Below are positions 1 through 8,723 of a DNA stretch of 64,000 nucleotides, piece after piece (position 1 is the stretch's first letter; every line of letters starts with the position of its first letter). The DNA is taken from contig JADJVG010000001.1 of assembly GCA_016716675.1 (NCBI GenBank), positions 248,001-312,000 of the forward strand, read 5' to 3'. The notes under the pieces are model-generated. The model made no database searches and had not been told where the DNA came from. It saw only the letters and a program-made list of their open reading frames with translations. The position numbers were made by a program, and so were the translations under genes. Source of the DNA: Hyphomicrobium sp. (GTDB lineage Bacteria > Pseudomonadota > Alphaproteobacteria > Rhizobiales > Hyphomicrobiaceae).

Positions 1-85
1 CGTCTTCCAGGCCAACCGCCAGGGTTCCGCGCAACTGATGGCTGTTCTCTTTGATGAATTCATTCTTGGAGCGCTTGTCGGTCAT
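1..85 (-). CDS. cysI: Sulfite/nitrite reductase hemoprotein, N-terminal fragment
   Basis: Only the first 28 codons lie in the window; the gene runs off the left edge. The ATG is at 85. The residues include KENSHQLRGTL, which resembles the conserved N-terminal segment of CysI-type hemoproteins (K-x-x-S-x-x-LRGT). An in-frame stop a few codons upstream limits the start to this ATG. It lies 75 bp downstream of the cysJ stop on the same strand, which supports a sulfite reductase pair. The assignment rests on a short segment plus context; a ferredoxin-type nitrite/sulfite reductase is the alternative. Confidence 0.6.
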   Translation of the reverse strand, partial: MTDKRSKNEFIKENSHQLRGTLAVGLED

Positions 86-160
86 CTCAATCTCGCTTGC
101 ATTTCACTTTGTCCTCACGCACGCGGAGGAAACGGCGGCGGCAGACACGGAACGTGGAGC

Positions 161-1939
161 TTAATACACGTCGCGCTGATAACGGCCGGACTTGGTCAGT
201 TCTTTGAGTTTGGCGCGGCCCGCTTCCTCATCACCCTTAGCACCGAGGCTCAGGATCTTGGCGAGCGTTGCATCGACGTCTTTGGCCATGCCCTTCTCGT
301 CACCGCAAACATAAACATGCGCGCCGTCGGCAATCCACGAGAGAAGGTCCTCGCGGCGTTCCCACAAGCGATGCTGCACATAGATCTTTTCCGGCTGATC
401 GCGCGAGAAGGCCACGTCGATGTTGCTCAGCGCGCCTGACGCTTTGTGATCCTGCCAATCGAGCTGATACAGGAAGTCGTTGGTGTAGTTGCGTTCGCCG
501 AAGAACAGCCAGCTCTTGCCGGTTGCGCCAACTTCGGCGCGCTCTTCGATGAAGCCGCGATACGGCGCAACGCCCGTACCCGCACCAATCATGATGATCG
601 GCGTGTTGCCGTCCGTTGGAATGCGGAAATGCCGGTTCGGCTTAACGTAGATGCGCGCCGTCGAACCCACCTTGCGGCGGTCGGCGAAATAGGTCGATGC
701 CACGCCCTTGCGCTTGTGGCCATGAGAGTCCCAGCGCACTGCACCAACGAGCAGATGCGCTTCACCCTGATGGGCCCTGGGGCTGGAAGCCACCGAATAC
801 AAACGGCCCGGCAGAGGCCGCAGCAGGCCAAGCAATTGCTCAGGCGAAAGCTTTTCCTGATACGTCTCGAACAGATCGACGAGTTGGCGATCGAAAGCGA
901 ATGTCGAGAAACCATCACCGTCGAGCAGCGCTTTAACGTCGGAGCGGCCCGTCAGCTTGGCGTAGTTATCGACGGCTGCGCGTGACAGCGTGGTCACGTC
1001 AAAGCCCTTCAGGATTTTTTGCGCCAATGCAGCATCGGACGCCAGACCCGTTGCGTTGAGCAGTTGCTCGACAAGTTCAGGGTCATTCTCGGGCAGCACG
1101 CCGATCGCGTCACCCGGCTGATACTGGAAGCGGAAATCCTCGAACGCCAATTCGACATGCCACGTCTCGCGCGTCGAACCCGTACCGTTCAAGTTGACGA
1201 GTGCCGAAATCTCGGCTTCGAGCGGCGTCTCAGCGGTGAACGCCGGTTCGTCGTCCTCAGGGAGCGCACCACCGCCCGTAAAATCAACGTGCACGACCGT
1301 ACCCGTTGCGGCGGCATCGGCGGGCGCTAGTTTCGCCAAGGCACCATCTGTCCACGCCACGGCCTGCTTTGCAAAGTCGAGATCGAGATCGACGCGATCC
1401 GCGACGCGCTTCGCACCCAGCGCTTCGAGGCGCGCGTCGATGGCTTTGCCGACAGCGCAGAACTGTGCGTAAGCCGTGTCACCAAGCGCGCAGACGGCAA
1501 AGCGCGTATCTTCCAGGCGCGGTGCGGCATCGCTCAACAACGCAGCATAGAAATCGACCGCGCGGGCCGGTGCATCGCCTTCGCCCCAGGTTGCGGCGAA
1601 CACGAGGACGTTCTTCGACTTGGCGAGCAGCGCCATGTCGGCATCGGCCATATCGAAGACCTTGGCGTCGAGCCCATGTTTCTGGGCGGTCTTCTTGGCC
1701 TTCAAAGCCAAGTTCTCGCAGTTTCCGCTTTCGCTGGCATAGAGAATGGTTAATGGCGCTCGCGGCTTGGCCGCTGGTGCCGGAAGAACGCCACCGCCCT
1801 GCGCTGCCTCAAAACCCGCGAAAAAGCCTGCCAACCATGAGCGCTGCTGCGGCGTGGACCGCGACACCACTTTGTTCAGCATCTCGATATCGTCGGCTGA
1901 AAACGGCGCATTCTTAGGAAGCAGCGGGTTCACGGTCAC
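161..1939 (-). CDS. cysJ: NADPH-sulfite reductase flavoprotein (alpha) subunit
   Basis: Delivers electrons from NADPH through FAD and FMN to the sulfite reductase hemoprotein for cysteine synthesis. About 592 residues, close to the usual CysJ length. An N-terminal flavodoxin domain has the FMN loop YASESGN near residues 67-73. It is followed by an FAD domain with RLYSVASS, an NADP-binding GAGTGVAPYRGF and a C-terminal end RYQRDVY typical of the family. The start is a GTG at 1939 preceded by GGAGACGAGA; the frame stays open far upstream but that extension has no family resemblance. The cysI fragment follows downstream. Confidence 0.92.
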   Translation of the reverse strand: MTVNPLLPKNAPFSADDIEMLNKVVSRSTPQQRSWLAGFFAGFEAAQGGGVLPAPAAKPRAPLTILYASESGNCENLALKAKKTAQKHGLDAKVFDMADADMALLAKSKNVLVFAATWGEGDAPARAVDFYAALLSDAAPRLEDTRFAVCALGDTAYAQFCAVGKAIDARLEALGAKRVADRVDLDLDFAKQAVAWTDGALAKLAPADAAATGTVVHVDFTGGGALPEDDEPAFTAETPLEAEISALVNLNGTGSTRETWHVELAFEDFRFQYQPGDAIGVLPENDPELVEQLLNATGLASDAALAQKILKGFDVTTLSRAAVDNYAKLTGRSDVKALLDGDGFSTFAFDRQLVDLFETYQEKLSPEQLLGLLRPLPGRLYSVASSPRAHQGEAHLLVGAVRWDSHGHKRKGVASTYFADRRKVGSTARIYVKPNRHFRIPTDGNTPIIMIGAGTGVAPYRGFIEERAEVGATGKSWLFFGERNYTNDFLYQLDWQDHKASGALSNIDVAFSRDQPEKIYVQHRLWERREDLLSWIADGAHVYVCGDEKGMAKDVDATLAKILSLGAKGDEEAGRAKLKELTKSGRYQRDVY

Positions 1940-2628
1940 GTCTCGTCTCCTTGGTCGCGACCGCCCGTCAAGCGGCGCGCGAAATTTTGGCTCTTGTCCG
2001 TATATTGCGGACGCTTCCGGCGATAGCCCGCATTTTGGCGTGGCTGCGTCGAACACTGGGTTTGTGGTGGCACACGTGGCTAGGGGCCTGACGGCTCTGC
2101 ACCGGCCTGCGCGACACAAACCTAACAGAATGAAGAATGTTTTTCCATTAATCTTTGATGCCTGCGCAAAATGAGCAAAACTATTCCCACTCATCGCCAT
2201 GTGGCGCGCCGTTTTGCCTAAATTTCCGATTGTCGCGGCGCAGCACAGCACCCATCCGGCCCTCGCGTAAAAACGCCTTCCCGAAGGCGCCCCTCGCATA
2301 GCCTCGGTGGGCGCTTCGAGGTACCCGGCTGAAGTGCGTGCTGGCTGCCTTACTGTAGAAAGAGCACCCAACTTTCACCGCGCCGATTGCGCGATCAAAC
2401 CCCTTACCGGACGGCACGGGAAAAATTCACACGCAGTCGTGAAAGCACTTGATTTGCGCCAGAAACCAATTCGATGTTTTCTAATGAACGAAGCGGCTTG
2501 GACTTGACTTTGAAGTCTTGATCCGCAGATTGGTGCCGCACAAAAGTGTCTGCACCAAATCCAAAGGGTGGGCCCTCAGAAGGGTCTGCGATTTTGGAAA
2601 CGCAGCAATCTCTATGGAGGAGACGAGC
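1940..2628. other. Intergenic region between divergent cysJ and pqqA
   Basis: About 690 bp with no convincing gene. Open frames here give low-similarity peptides or simply extend cysJ. It must hold the divergent promoters of the cys genes and of the pqq operon. A strong ribosome binding site, GGAGGAGA at about 2617-2624, precedes pqqA. I could not identify a clear -35/-10 pair. Confidence 0.5.
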
Positions 2629-2718
2629 ATGAAGATTTGGTCCAAGCCGGCCGTCCGCGAGCAGGAAGTTGGTCTCGAAGTCACGAGCTACCTGCCAGCC
2701 GAAATCGACGTCATCTAA
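2629..2718 (+). CDS. pqqA: PQQ precursor peptide PqqA
   Basis: A 29-residue peptide that supplies the glutamate and tyrosine from which pyrroloquinoline quinone is built. The conserved E-V-T-x-Y core is present as EVTSY, with Glu17 and Tyr21 the residues cross-linked by PqqE. An excellent Shine-Dalgarno GGAGGAG sits just upstream. pqqB follows after about 160 bp. Glu/Tyr spacing, size and position before pqqB make this secure. Confidence 0.95.
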   Translation: MKIWSKPAVREQEVGLEVTSYLPAEIDVI

Positions 2719-2877
2719 ATTGATGTCTTCGGCCTCACGGATACCGTGAGACACCGGCGCGGCGGTCGATGCAATCATCGGCCGCCGTTGCTGTTTCTGC
2801 CTTCGAGCATCCAACCTAAAACTGAGATTGGGCGTGCGCAATCGGCGTGCCGCGCGCCTGCGAAAACAAGCAAATTC

Positions 2878-3810
2878 ATGATCATAAAAATCCTCGGCTC
2901 TGCGGCCGGAGGCGGTTTCCCGCAATGGAACTGCAACGGTCTTCATTCCGCCAACGTCCGCGCTGGCAAACCCGGCTATCGCGCCCGCACACAGTCGTCC
3001 CTTGCGATTTCAGCGAATGGCAGCGACTGGGCCCTGCTCAATGCTTCGCCTGACTTGCGCCAGCAGATCAACGACACACCAGCGCTGCACCCGTCCGTTG
3101 ACGGCGGCTTGCGCAATTCCCCGATCAAGGCCGTCGTCGTCACTAATGCCGACGTCGATCACATCACGGGCCTCATCAATCTGCGCGAAGGCCAAAAGTT
3201 CTCGATCTACGGTTCCGACCGGGTGCTCGCCACCCTCAATGCCAATTCGATCTTCAACGTCTGCGCACCCGAGAACGTGCCGCGCATCGCCTTCGCGCTC
3301 GACCGGCCAACACAATTGACAGGCGCTGGCGTTGATCTCGGGCTGACCGTCGAAGCCTTCGCGGTACCGGGAAAAATCGCGCTTTTCCTCGAGAAAGGCG
3401 GCGAAAAAGAAAACTACGGCAGCCGCGACGGCGACACCATCGGCCTCAAGATCACCGATACCGCAACGTCTAAATCGTTCTTTTACATTCCTGGTTGCGC
3501 CGAAGTTGACCCGCCGCTTGCAGAACGCATCAAGGGCGCCGAGCTGATCTTCCTGGATGGCACGCTATTCACCGACGACGAAATGGTTGTTCAGGGCCTC
3601 TCTCATAAGACCGCGCAGCGCATGGGGCACATTTCGATCTCGGGCCCAAACGGCTCGATCGCGGCGCTAAAACCGCTAAGCATCGCGCGCCGTATCTACG
3701 TCCACATCAACAATTCGAATCCTGTCCTGGACGAGAATTCTGAAGCCCGCAGGATTGTAGACAGCGCCGGCTGGGAAGTCGGTTTCGATGGAATGGAGGT
3801 TCGCCTATGA
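2878..3810 (+). CDS. pqqB: PQQ biosynthesis protein PqqB (metallo-beta-lactamase fold)
   Basis: About 310 residues. The N-terminus MIIKILGSAAGGGFPQWNC is a hallmark of PqqB, so the ATG at 2878 is chosen over an upstream in-frame ATG at 2746 whose extra residues look unrelated. It has the degenerate metal motif NADVDHITGL of this metallo-beta-lactamase-like family. PqqB is proposed to hydroxylate a tyrosine-derived intermediate in PQQ assembly. Its stop overlaps the pqqC start (ATGA), suggesting translational coupling. Confidence 0.95.
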   Translation: MIIKILGSAAGGGFPQWNCNGLHSANVRAGKPGYRARTQSSLAISANGSDWALLNASPDLRQQINDTPALHPSVDGGLRNSPIKAVVVTNADVDHITGLINLREGQKFSIYGSDRVLATLNANSIFNVCAPENVPRIAFALDRPTQLTGAGVDLGLTVEAFAVPGKIALFLEKGGEKENYGSRDGDTIGLKITDTATSKSFFYIPGCAEVDPPLAERIKGAELIFLDGTLFTDDEMVVQGLSHKTAQRMGHISISGPNGSIAALKPLSIARRIYVHINNSNPVLDENSEARRIVDSAGWEVGFDGMEVRL

Positions 3811-4583
3811 CACCGGTCAGTCTCGAAAAGGTCGCGTCCGTCCGGCGTGATGTCGAACCGCCCCTGAGCGTCAGCGAGTTTGAAGCCGCGATCCGCGCGG
3901 TCGGACCCGAGCGCTATCACGATCTCCACCCGTTCCATCACTTGCTCCACGGCGGCAAACTCAACAAGGGCCAGGTGCAAGCGTGGGCCTTGAACCGCTA
4001 TTGCTATCAGTCAGCGGTGCCGCGCAAGGACGCCGCTTTCATCAGCCGCATTCACGATCGCGAATTGCGCCGCGAATGGCTGCATCGCGTGCTCGATCAT
4101 GACGGCCATCCGCCGGAGGAAGTCGGCGGCATTGAGCGCTGGTTGATTTTGACGGACGGCCTCGGCCTCGATCGCGACTACGTGATCTCGCGGCGCGGCG
4201 CCCTCGCAGCAACGGTCTTCGCGGTCGAGTCTTATGTCACGTTTGTGCGTGAGCAGCCGCTCGTCGTGGCCTGCGCCTCGTCGCTGACCGAACTATTCGC
4301 ACCGAAGATCCACAAAGAGCGGATCTCAGGAATGCTGGAAGGCTACGACTTCATCGACGACAAGGTGCTGGCTTACTTCAAGCGCCGCCTGACGCAGGCT
4401 CCGCGCGATTCTGAATTTGCGCTTCAATACGTGCTGAAGAATGCCAAGACGCGCGACGAGCAGGAGGCCTGTGTTGAGGCTGTCCGCTTCAAATGCAATG
4501 TGCTTTGGGTCCAGCTCGATGCGCTCTACAATGCTTACGTCGCCGGCAACATTCCGCCCGGCACGTTCCGTCCGGAGGTTTGA
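3807..4583 (+). CDS. pqqC: Pyrroloquinoline-quinone synthase PqqC
   Basis: Catalyses the last step of PQQ synthesis, ring closure and eight-electron oxidation of AHQQ. At 258 residues it matches the PqqC family and shows HPFHHLLHGGKLNKGQVQAW near the N-terminus, the HD helix-bundle signature. It overlaps pqqB by 4 bp. pqqD is a separate downstream gene here, unlike the pqqCD fusion known from Methylobacterium. Confidence 0.96.
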   Translation: MTPVSLEKVASVRRDVEPPLSVSEFEAAIRAVGPERYHDLHPFHHLLHGGKLNKGQVQAWALNRYCYQSAVPRKDAAFISRIHDRELRREWLHRVLDHDGHPPEEVGGIERWLILTDGLGLDRDYVISRRGALAATVFAVESYVTFVREQPLVVACASSLTELFAPKIHKERISGMLEGYDFIDDKVLAYFKRRLTQAPRDSEFALQYVLKNAKTRDEQEACVEAVRFKCNVLWVQLDALYNAYVAGNIPPGTFRPEV

Positions 4584-4588
4584 CCCAC

Positions 4589-4891
4589 ATGACCAGTACC
4601 CTACAGCGCACCCGCACCGTCATTAACGAAACATCGAAACCGGCGCTGCCCAATCACATCAAGTTGCGCCACGACGCCGGTCGCGGCCGCTGGCATGTGC
4701 TGGCTCCCGAACGCGTGTTCGAGCCGGACGAGATTGCTGTCGAAATCTTGAAGCGTTGTGATGGCGCAACGACGGTTGCCGCTATCGCCGAACTGTTGGC
4801 GAAAGAGTACAACGCACCATTACAAGATATTCTTTCAGACACCATATCAATGCTTCAGGACCTTGCCGACAAAGGCGTCGTCACAGCTTGA
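4589..4891 (+). CDS. pqqD: PqqA-binding chaperone PqqD
   Basis: A 100-residue RiPP recognition protein that presents PqqA to the radical SAM enzyme PqqE. The family pattern is visible in HIKLRHDAGRGRWHVLAPER followed by a helical wHTH-like part ending in LADKGVV. The start at 4589 follows GGAGG at 4574-4578, which lies inside the end of pqqC. Confidence 0.93.
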   Translation: MTSTLQRTRTVINETSKPALPNHIKLRHDAGRGRWHVLAPERVFEPDEIAVEILKRCDGATTVAAIAELLAKEYNAPLQDILSDTISMLQDLADKGVVTA

Positions 4892-4922
4892 TCCGCAATG
4901 CCTGCCCGGAGTTAGGAACGCC

Positions 4923-6080
4923 ATGAACGAGATTGCGCCGCTTGAACAGTTTGGAGACGCTGCGGGAGTGTCCTGCGCGCGGGCGCCGATCGGTCTCCTG
5001 GCAGAATTGACGCATCGCTGCCCTTTGCAGTGTCCGTACTGCTCGAACCCTCTCGAACTCGATCGCGTCAATCAGGAATTGACGACCGCAGAGTGGCAGG
5101 ACGTCATGCGGCAGGCCGCTGAACTCGGGGTTTTGCAAATCCATCTTTCGGGCGGCGAGCCGACGGTGCGCAAAGACCTTGAAGAGATTGTCGAGGTTGC
5201 CGCCAAGGCCGGTCTCTACACAAACCTCATTACCGCGGGCGTTACGCTGACGCGTGATCGCCTGAAGGGTCTGCAGGATCTGGGCCTCGATCATGTTCAG
5301 TTGTCGATCCAGGATGTCGATGATGCGAACGCGGAAAAAATCTCGTCTTACAAAAACGGGCTTGAGAAAAAGCGCGAACTCGGCAAGTGGGTGCGCGAAC
5401 TGGGGATGCCGTTGACGATCAACGCGCCGATCCACCGCCTCAACATCGAGAACCTGCCGAACATCATCGACTTCGCCGTTCAAATGGGCGCCGGCCGCAT
5501 CGAAGTTGCCAACATTCAGTATTATGCCTGGGCGTTGAAGAACCGCGCCAGCCTGATGCCGACGCGCGCGCAGGTGCTGAAAAGCGCAGAGATCGTCGAG
5601 GAAGCGAAGGAGCGCCTGAAAGGCATCTTGGTGTTCGACTTCGTAGTGCCCGACTACTATGCCAAGACGCCGAAGCCCTGCATGGGCGGCTGGGGCAAGG
5701 GCATCATCAACATCACGCCGCAAGGCCGCGTGTTGCCATGCCATGCCTCCGAACAAATCCCCGGTCTCGAATTCGACAACATCAAGACCAAGCGCCTTGC
5801 CGACATCTGGCTCAATGGACAGGCGTTTAACAAATATCGCGGCACCAGTTGGATGAAAGAGCCGTGCAAGAGTTGCCCGAGAGCGGAAATCGATTTCGGT
5901 GGCTGCCGCTGTCAGGCCATGGCCTTCACGGGCGATGCCACGAATACCGACCCGGCCTGCAAGTTCTCGCCGCACCACGCCGCGTTCGTCGCGGCGGCGG
6001 AACAGGAAAGCGCAAACCCGACGCCGCCGGCATTCGTTTACCGCCGTTACGGTGGCGCCAAGACCGATTCAGAGACCTGA
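4923..6080 (+). CDS. pqqE: PQQ biosynthesis radical SAM enzyme PqqE
   Basis: Forms the carbon-carbon cross-link between Glu and Tyr of PqqA. 385 residues. The radical SAM cluster motif CPLQCPYC (CxxxCxxC) lies near residue 35. A C-terminal SPASM region carries the cysteines for auxiliary clusters (PCMGGWGKG, LPCHASE, PCKSCPRA, GGCRCQA). The ATG at 4923 is preceded by CGGAGTTAGGA. It is the last pqq gene before a roughly 190 bp gap. Confidence 0.96.
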   Translation: MNEIAPLEQFGDAAGVSCARAPIGLLAELTHRCPLQCPYCSNPLELDRVNQELTTAEWQDVMRQAAELGVLQIHLSGGEPTVRKDLEEIVEVAAKAGLYTNLITAGVTLTRDRLKGLQDLGLDHVQLSIQDVDDANAEKISSYKNGLEKKRELGKWVRELGMPLTINAPIHRLNIENLPNIIDFAVQMGAGRIEVANIQYYAWALKNRASLMPTRAQVLKSAEIVEEAKERLKGILVFDFVVPDYYAKTPKPCMGGWGKGIINITPQGRVLPCHASEQIPGLEFDNIKTKRLADIWLNGQAFNKYRGTSWMKEPCKSCPRAEIDFGGCRCQAMAFTGDATNTDPACKFSPHHAAFVAAAEQESANPTPPAFVYRRYGGAKTDSET

Positions 6081-6272
6081 TTTCAGTCAGATTGATCGCT
6101 CGGCACCTCCGCTGCGGCGCAACATAATGCGGCCTGCGCATGGCCTTTGGCTGCTCGTGCGGCATTTCGTTCAGGGTCAGTTCAGAAATTAAATGTCATT
6201 TTCCACTTCGCCGTCTAACGGATGCGGCGTTATAGTCATGCCGTGAAATCGAAACGGGAAGGAACATCCACA

Positions 6273-6641
6273 ATGCGCAAATTGGTTCTGGCGGTCACCA
6301 TGATCGCTGCAATGCCGGCCGCGGCTTATGCCGCAGACGCTGAAGCAGGCAAAGCTGTTTTCGGAAAGTGCAAAGCTTGCCATCAGACGGGTCCGGGCGC
6401 GAAGAACGCTGTGGGTCCGCACCTTGATGGCGTGGTCGGCCGCGCAGCCGGCGCTGCAGAAGGCTTCAAGTATTCCGACGCTCTCAAGAACTCGGGCATC
6501 ACCTGGGATGAAGCCAACCTCAAGGAATGGCTGGCCGACCCCAAGAAGAAAGTTCCGGGCAACAAGATGGTGTTCATGGGCCTGAAGGATGAGGCCGACA
6601 TCGACAACCTGATCGCTTACCTGAAGACCAACGGTCAGTAA
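6273..6641 (+). CDS. Periplasmic class I c-type cytochrome (cytochrome c2/cH-like)
   Basis: A 122-residue precursor with a Sec signal peptide ending AYA at residue 20, one haem site CKACH at 33-37 and a C-terminal Met ligand candidate in NKMVFMG. In methylotrophs small cytochromes of this type (cH) carry electrons from the methanol dehydrogenase cytochrome to the terminal oxidase. Its position after pqqE fits that role, but it could be a general cytochrome c2. Confidence 0.85.
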   Translation: MRKLVLAVTMIAAMPAAAYAADAEAGKAVFGKCKACHQTGPGAKNAVGPHLDGVVGRAAGAAEGFKYSDALKNSGITWDEANLKEWLADPKKKVPGNKMVFMGLKDEADIDNLIAYLKTNGQ

Positions 6642-6673
6642 GACCTAAGACCAAGCGTCTCGTACAAGTTACA

Positions 6674-6707
6674 AAAAACGCCGCGGATGAAAGTCCGCGG
6701 CGTTTTT
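6674..6707. terminator. Bidirectional rho-independent terminator
   Basis: A 14-bp perfect inverted repeat, left arm 6674-6687 and right arm 6694-6707, with a 6-base loop and A- and T-runs at the outer ends. It lies between the convergent cytochrome gene (plus) and folK (minus) and can serve both. Confidence 0.9.
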
Positions 6708-6711
6708 GCGA

Positions 6712-7227
6712 TCACAATTCGTAATCCATCAGCACCGTATCGCTCGCACCAAGAGCAGCAATCAATGCATCGAGCGTGCGGCCGCCAATGCGAGTCTCCG
6801 GTGCCACGTCGCGCAGCGGCAGCAGCACAAAACTGCGTTGCGCAATGAGCGGATGCGGCACGATCAGATCGGCTTCGTTGATGAGCTGATCGCGGTAGGT
6901 CAGCACATCGACGTCGATCAGACGCGGACCCCATCGCTGTTTGCGCACGCGCCCCATCTCGTTTTCGACAGCTTGGCATCGAACCAGAAGCTCGCGCGCA
7001 GAGAGTTCCGTCGCGACCGCAATCGCCGCGTTTACAAACCAGTCCTGATCGGTCACGCCCCACGGCGCCGAGCGATACTTCAGCGACCGTGTAACCAAGC
7101 GAATGGCGCCGTCCGTCGTCAGCACGGCAATGGCGCGATCTATGTTGCCGGCCTTGTCGCCGATGTTCGAGCCAAGCCCGATCGTCGCGTCATGCGGCGC
7201 GCGCTTGGCGGCGGGGGAAACGCCCAT
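6712..7227 (-). CDS. folK: HPPK, 6-hydroxymethyl-dihydropterin pyrophosphokinase
   Basis: Transfers pyrophosphate from ATP to 6-hydroxymethyl-7,8-dihydropterin. About 171 residues, with GLGSNIGDK at the N-terminus and the family signature RWGPRLIDVDVL in the middle. I chose the ATG at 7227; a TTG at 7239 overlapping the upstream stop is possible. Its position in the C1 cluster suggests it may feed pterin precursors to H4MPT as well as folate. Confidence 0.93.
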   Translation of the reverse strand: MGVSPAAKRAPHDATIGLGSNIGDKAGNIDRAIAVLTTDGAIRLVTRSLKYRSAPWGVTDQDWFVNAAIAVATELSARELLVRCQAVENEMGRVRKQRWGPRLIDVDVLTYRDQLINEADLIVPHPLIAQRSFVLLPLRDVAPETRIGGRTLDALIAALGASDTVLMDYEL

Positions 7228-7235
7228 CGTCCGGC

Positions 7236-7613
7236 TCAATCGTACTTGATGTACGAAAATCGCAGGTCACCTTCCGGCGTACCTTCCAGGCCCTTGCCTT
7301 CTTTACCCGGCTGCCACTGCACGACCTCTTCGATCTTCTTGGCAAGCTCGAAGTCCTTCGCCGTGATCCCCTTGGCCGAATGGGTCATCAGGCGCACCTC
7401 GACCCAGGCGTAAGAGGCTGTGATGTCCGGGTGGTGCCAGGCGGCTTCGGCAAGGTGGCCGACGGTGTTGATGACCATGAGCGTACCCTTCCAGCTCGTG
7501 GTCTTGTAGGTACGCCGCAACCAGCCGTCCTCCAGCCGCCAAGACGGCAGATTGGTCGCCAGCCACGCCTTGACGTCAGCCTCAGCAATGGGTTTCTCGC
7601 GTTGCGTGGTCAT
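7236..7613 (-). CDS. phhB: Pterin-4a-carbinolamine dehydratase-like protein
   Basis: 125 residues with the PCD signature AAWHHPDI and flanking helices. The family dehydrates 4a-hydroxytetrahydropterins. Methylotrophs carry a copy near H4MPT genes, so a pterin-related role in H4MPT metabolism is likely, though the exact reaction is not established. The gene precedes folK with a few bases of gap or overlap, forming a two-gene unit divergent from the RFAP synthase gene. Confidence 0.88.
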   Translation of the reverse strand: MTTQREKPIAEADVKAWLATNLPSWRLEDGWLRRTYKTTSWKGTLMVINTVGHLAEAAWHHPDITASYAWVEVRLMTHSAKGITAKDFELAKKIEEVVQWQPGKEGKGLEGTPEGDLRFSYIKYD

Positions 7614-7726
7614 AACCGCCTCATGTCTGGTTTTTTGTGAATGTGGACGCTAAGGCTACCCTTTCCAGGCCAGTCATTGCAAACTCGCCTCCCCTCGCCT
7701 TCCTTCCAATCAGAGGATCATACGTT

Positions 7727-8692
7727 TTGAGGTCTAAAATCGCGACCCCTGCCAGCGTTCGCGTTCGGGCGCCTGCCCGCTTACATCTCGGTTTTCTCGA
7801 TATGAACGGCGCGCTTGGCCGCCGCTTTGGCTCGATCGGCCTCGCCGTAGACCGGCCCGCAACCCGCCTGACAGTAACCCGCGCCGCCTCAAACTCTGCA
7901 GCAGGCGCTGAGAGTGCGCGGGTCTTGAAGCTGATGCAAATGTTCGCACGCGGAGCACAGTCAGGCTTTGCGATCGACGTTGCGGAGGCTATCCCAGCGC
8001 ACGCCGGCCTCGGTTCCGGCACGCAGTTGGCGCTTGCCGTCGGCACGGCAATCGCGCACCTCGAAGGCCGCAAACTCGGCCCTCAGGATATTGCGGGTGC
8101 AGGCGAACGTGGCGTCAGGTCCGGCATCGGTCTGGCGGCGTTTAGCGGCGGCGGCTTCCTCGTCGATGGTGGCCGCGGGGCGCAGGGCCACGCGCCGCCC
8201 GTGACGTTTCGCTCCGAGTTTCCAGAAGAGTGGCGCGTTCTCCTGATGCTCGACCCAAGCAGCGCTGGCGTCTCCGGCGAGGCCGAGATCCGAGCCTTCG
8301 AAGCGCTGCCGGAATTCAAACAGAGTGCCGCAGCCCACATCTGTCATTTGGTTTTGATGAAGCTGATGCCGGGCCTGATAGAAAAGGACATCACCGCATT
8401 CGGCGATGCATTGACCGAGATTCAGCAGGTTGTCGGCGGACACTTTGCTCCGGGCCAGGGCGGCAGCCCATGGACCAGCCCCGCTGTCGGCAAAATCGCC
8501 CAGCGCATGCAGGAAATGGGCGCAACCGGCATTGGCCAGAGCTCATGGGGACCCACCGGATTCGCCTTTGTAGACGGCGATGAAGCGGCAGTTCGCCTCT
8601 ATCATTCTTTAGTCGAAGCCGCTAAAGCCGACGGCGTTGAAATCGTCATCGCGCGCGGCCGCAATACGGGCGCCCGCGTCGAGGTTGCCTGA
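7727..8692 (+). CDS. mptG: Beta-ribofuranosylaminobenzene 5'-phosphate synthase
   Basis: First committed step of H4MPT synthesis: condenses PRPP with 4-aminobenzoate (or 4-hydroxybenzoate) with decarboxylation. A GHMP-kinase-like fold is visible in VRVRAPARLHLGFLDMNG and PAHAGLGSGTQLALAVG. About 321 residues. I chose a TTG at 7727 behind AGAGGA because the ATG at 7637 would leave only 23 bp to the divergent gene and adds residues without family resemblance. The start is therefore uncertain. Confidence 0.9.
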   Translation: MRSKIATPASVRVRAPARLHLGFLDMNGALGRRFGSIGLAVDRPATRLTVTRAASNSAAGAESARVLKLMQMFARGAQSGFAIDVAEAIPAHAGLGSGTQLALAVGTAIAHLEGRKLGPQDIAGAGERGVRSGIGLAAFSGGGFLVDGGRGAQGHAPPVTFRSEFPEEWRVLLMLDPSSAGVSGEAEIRAFEALPEFKQSAAAHICHLVLMKLMPGLIEKDITAFGDALTEIQQVVGGHFAPGQGGSPWTSPAVGKIAQRMQEMGATGIGQSSWGPTGFAFVDGDEAAVRLYHSLVEAAKADGVEIVIARGRNTGARVEVA

Positions 8693-8723
8693 TCCCTGAA
8701 AACTATCGGAGAAACAGACCGTT

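Noticed and set aside
4881..5978. A 365-codon open frame opposite pqqE
   Set aside because: pqqE on the other strand is complete and conserved; this frame is Arg/Asp-rich shadow sequence.
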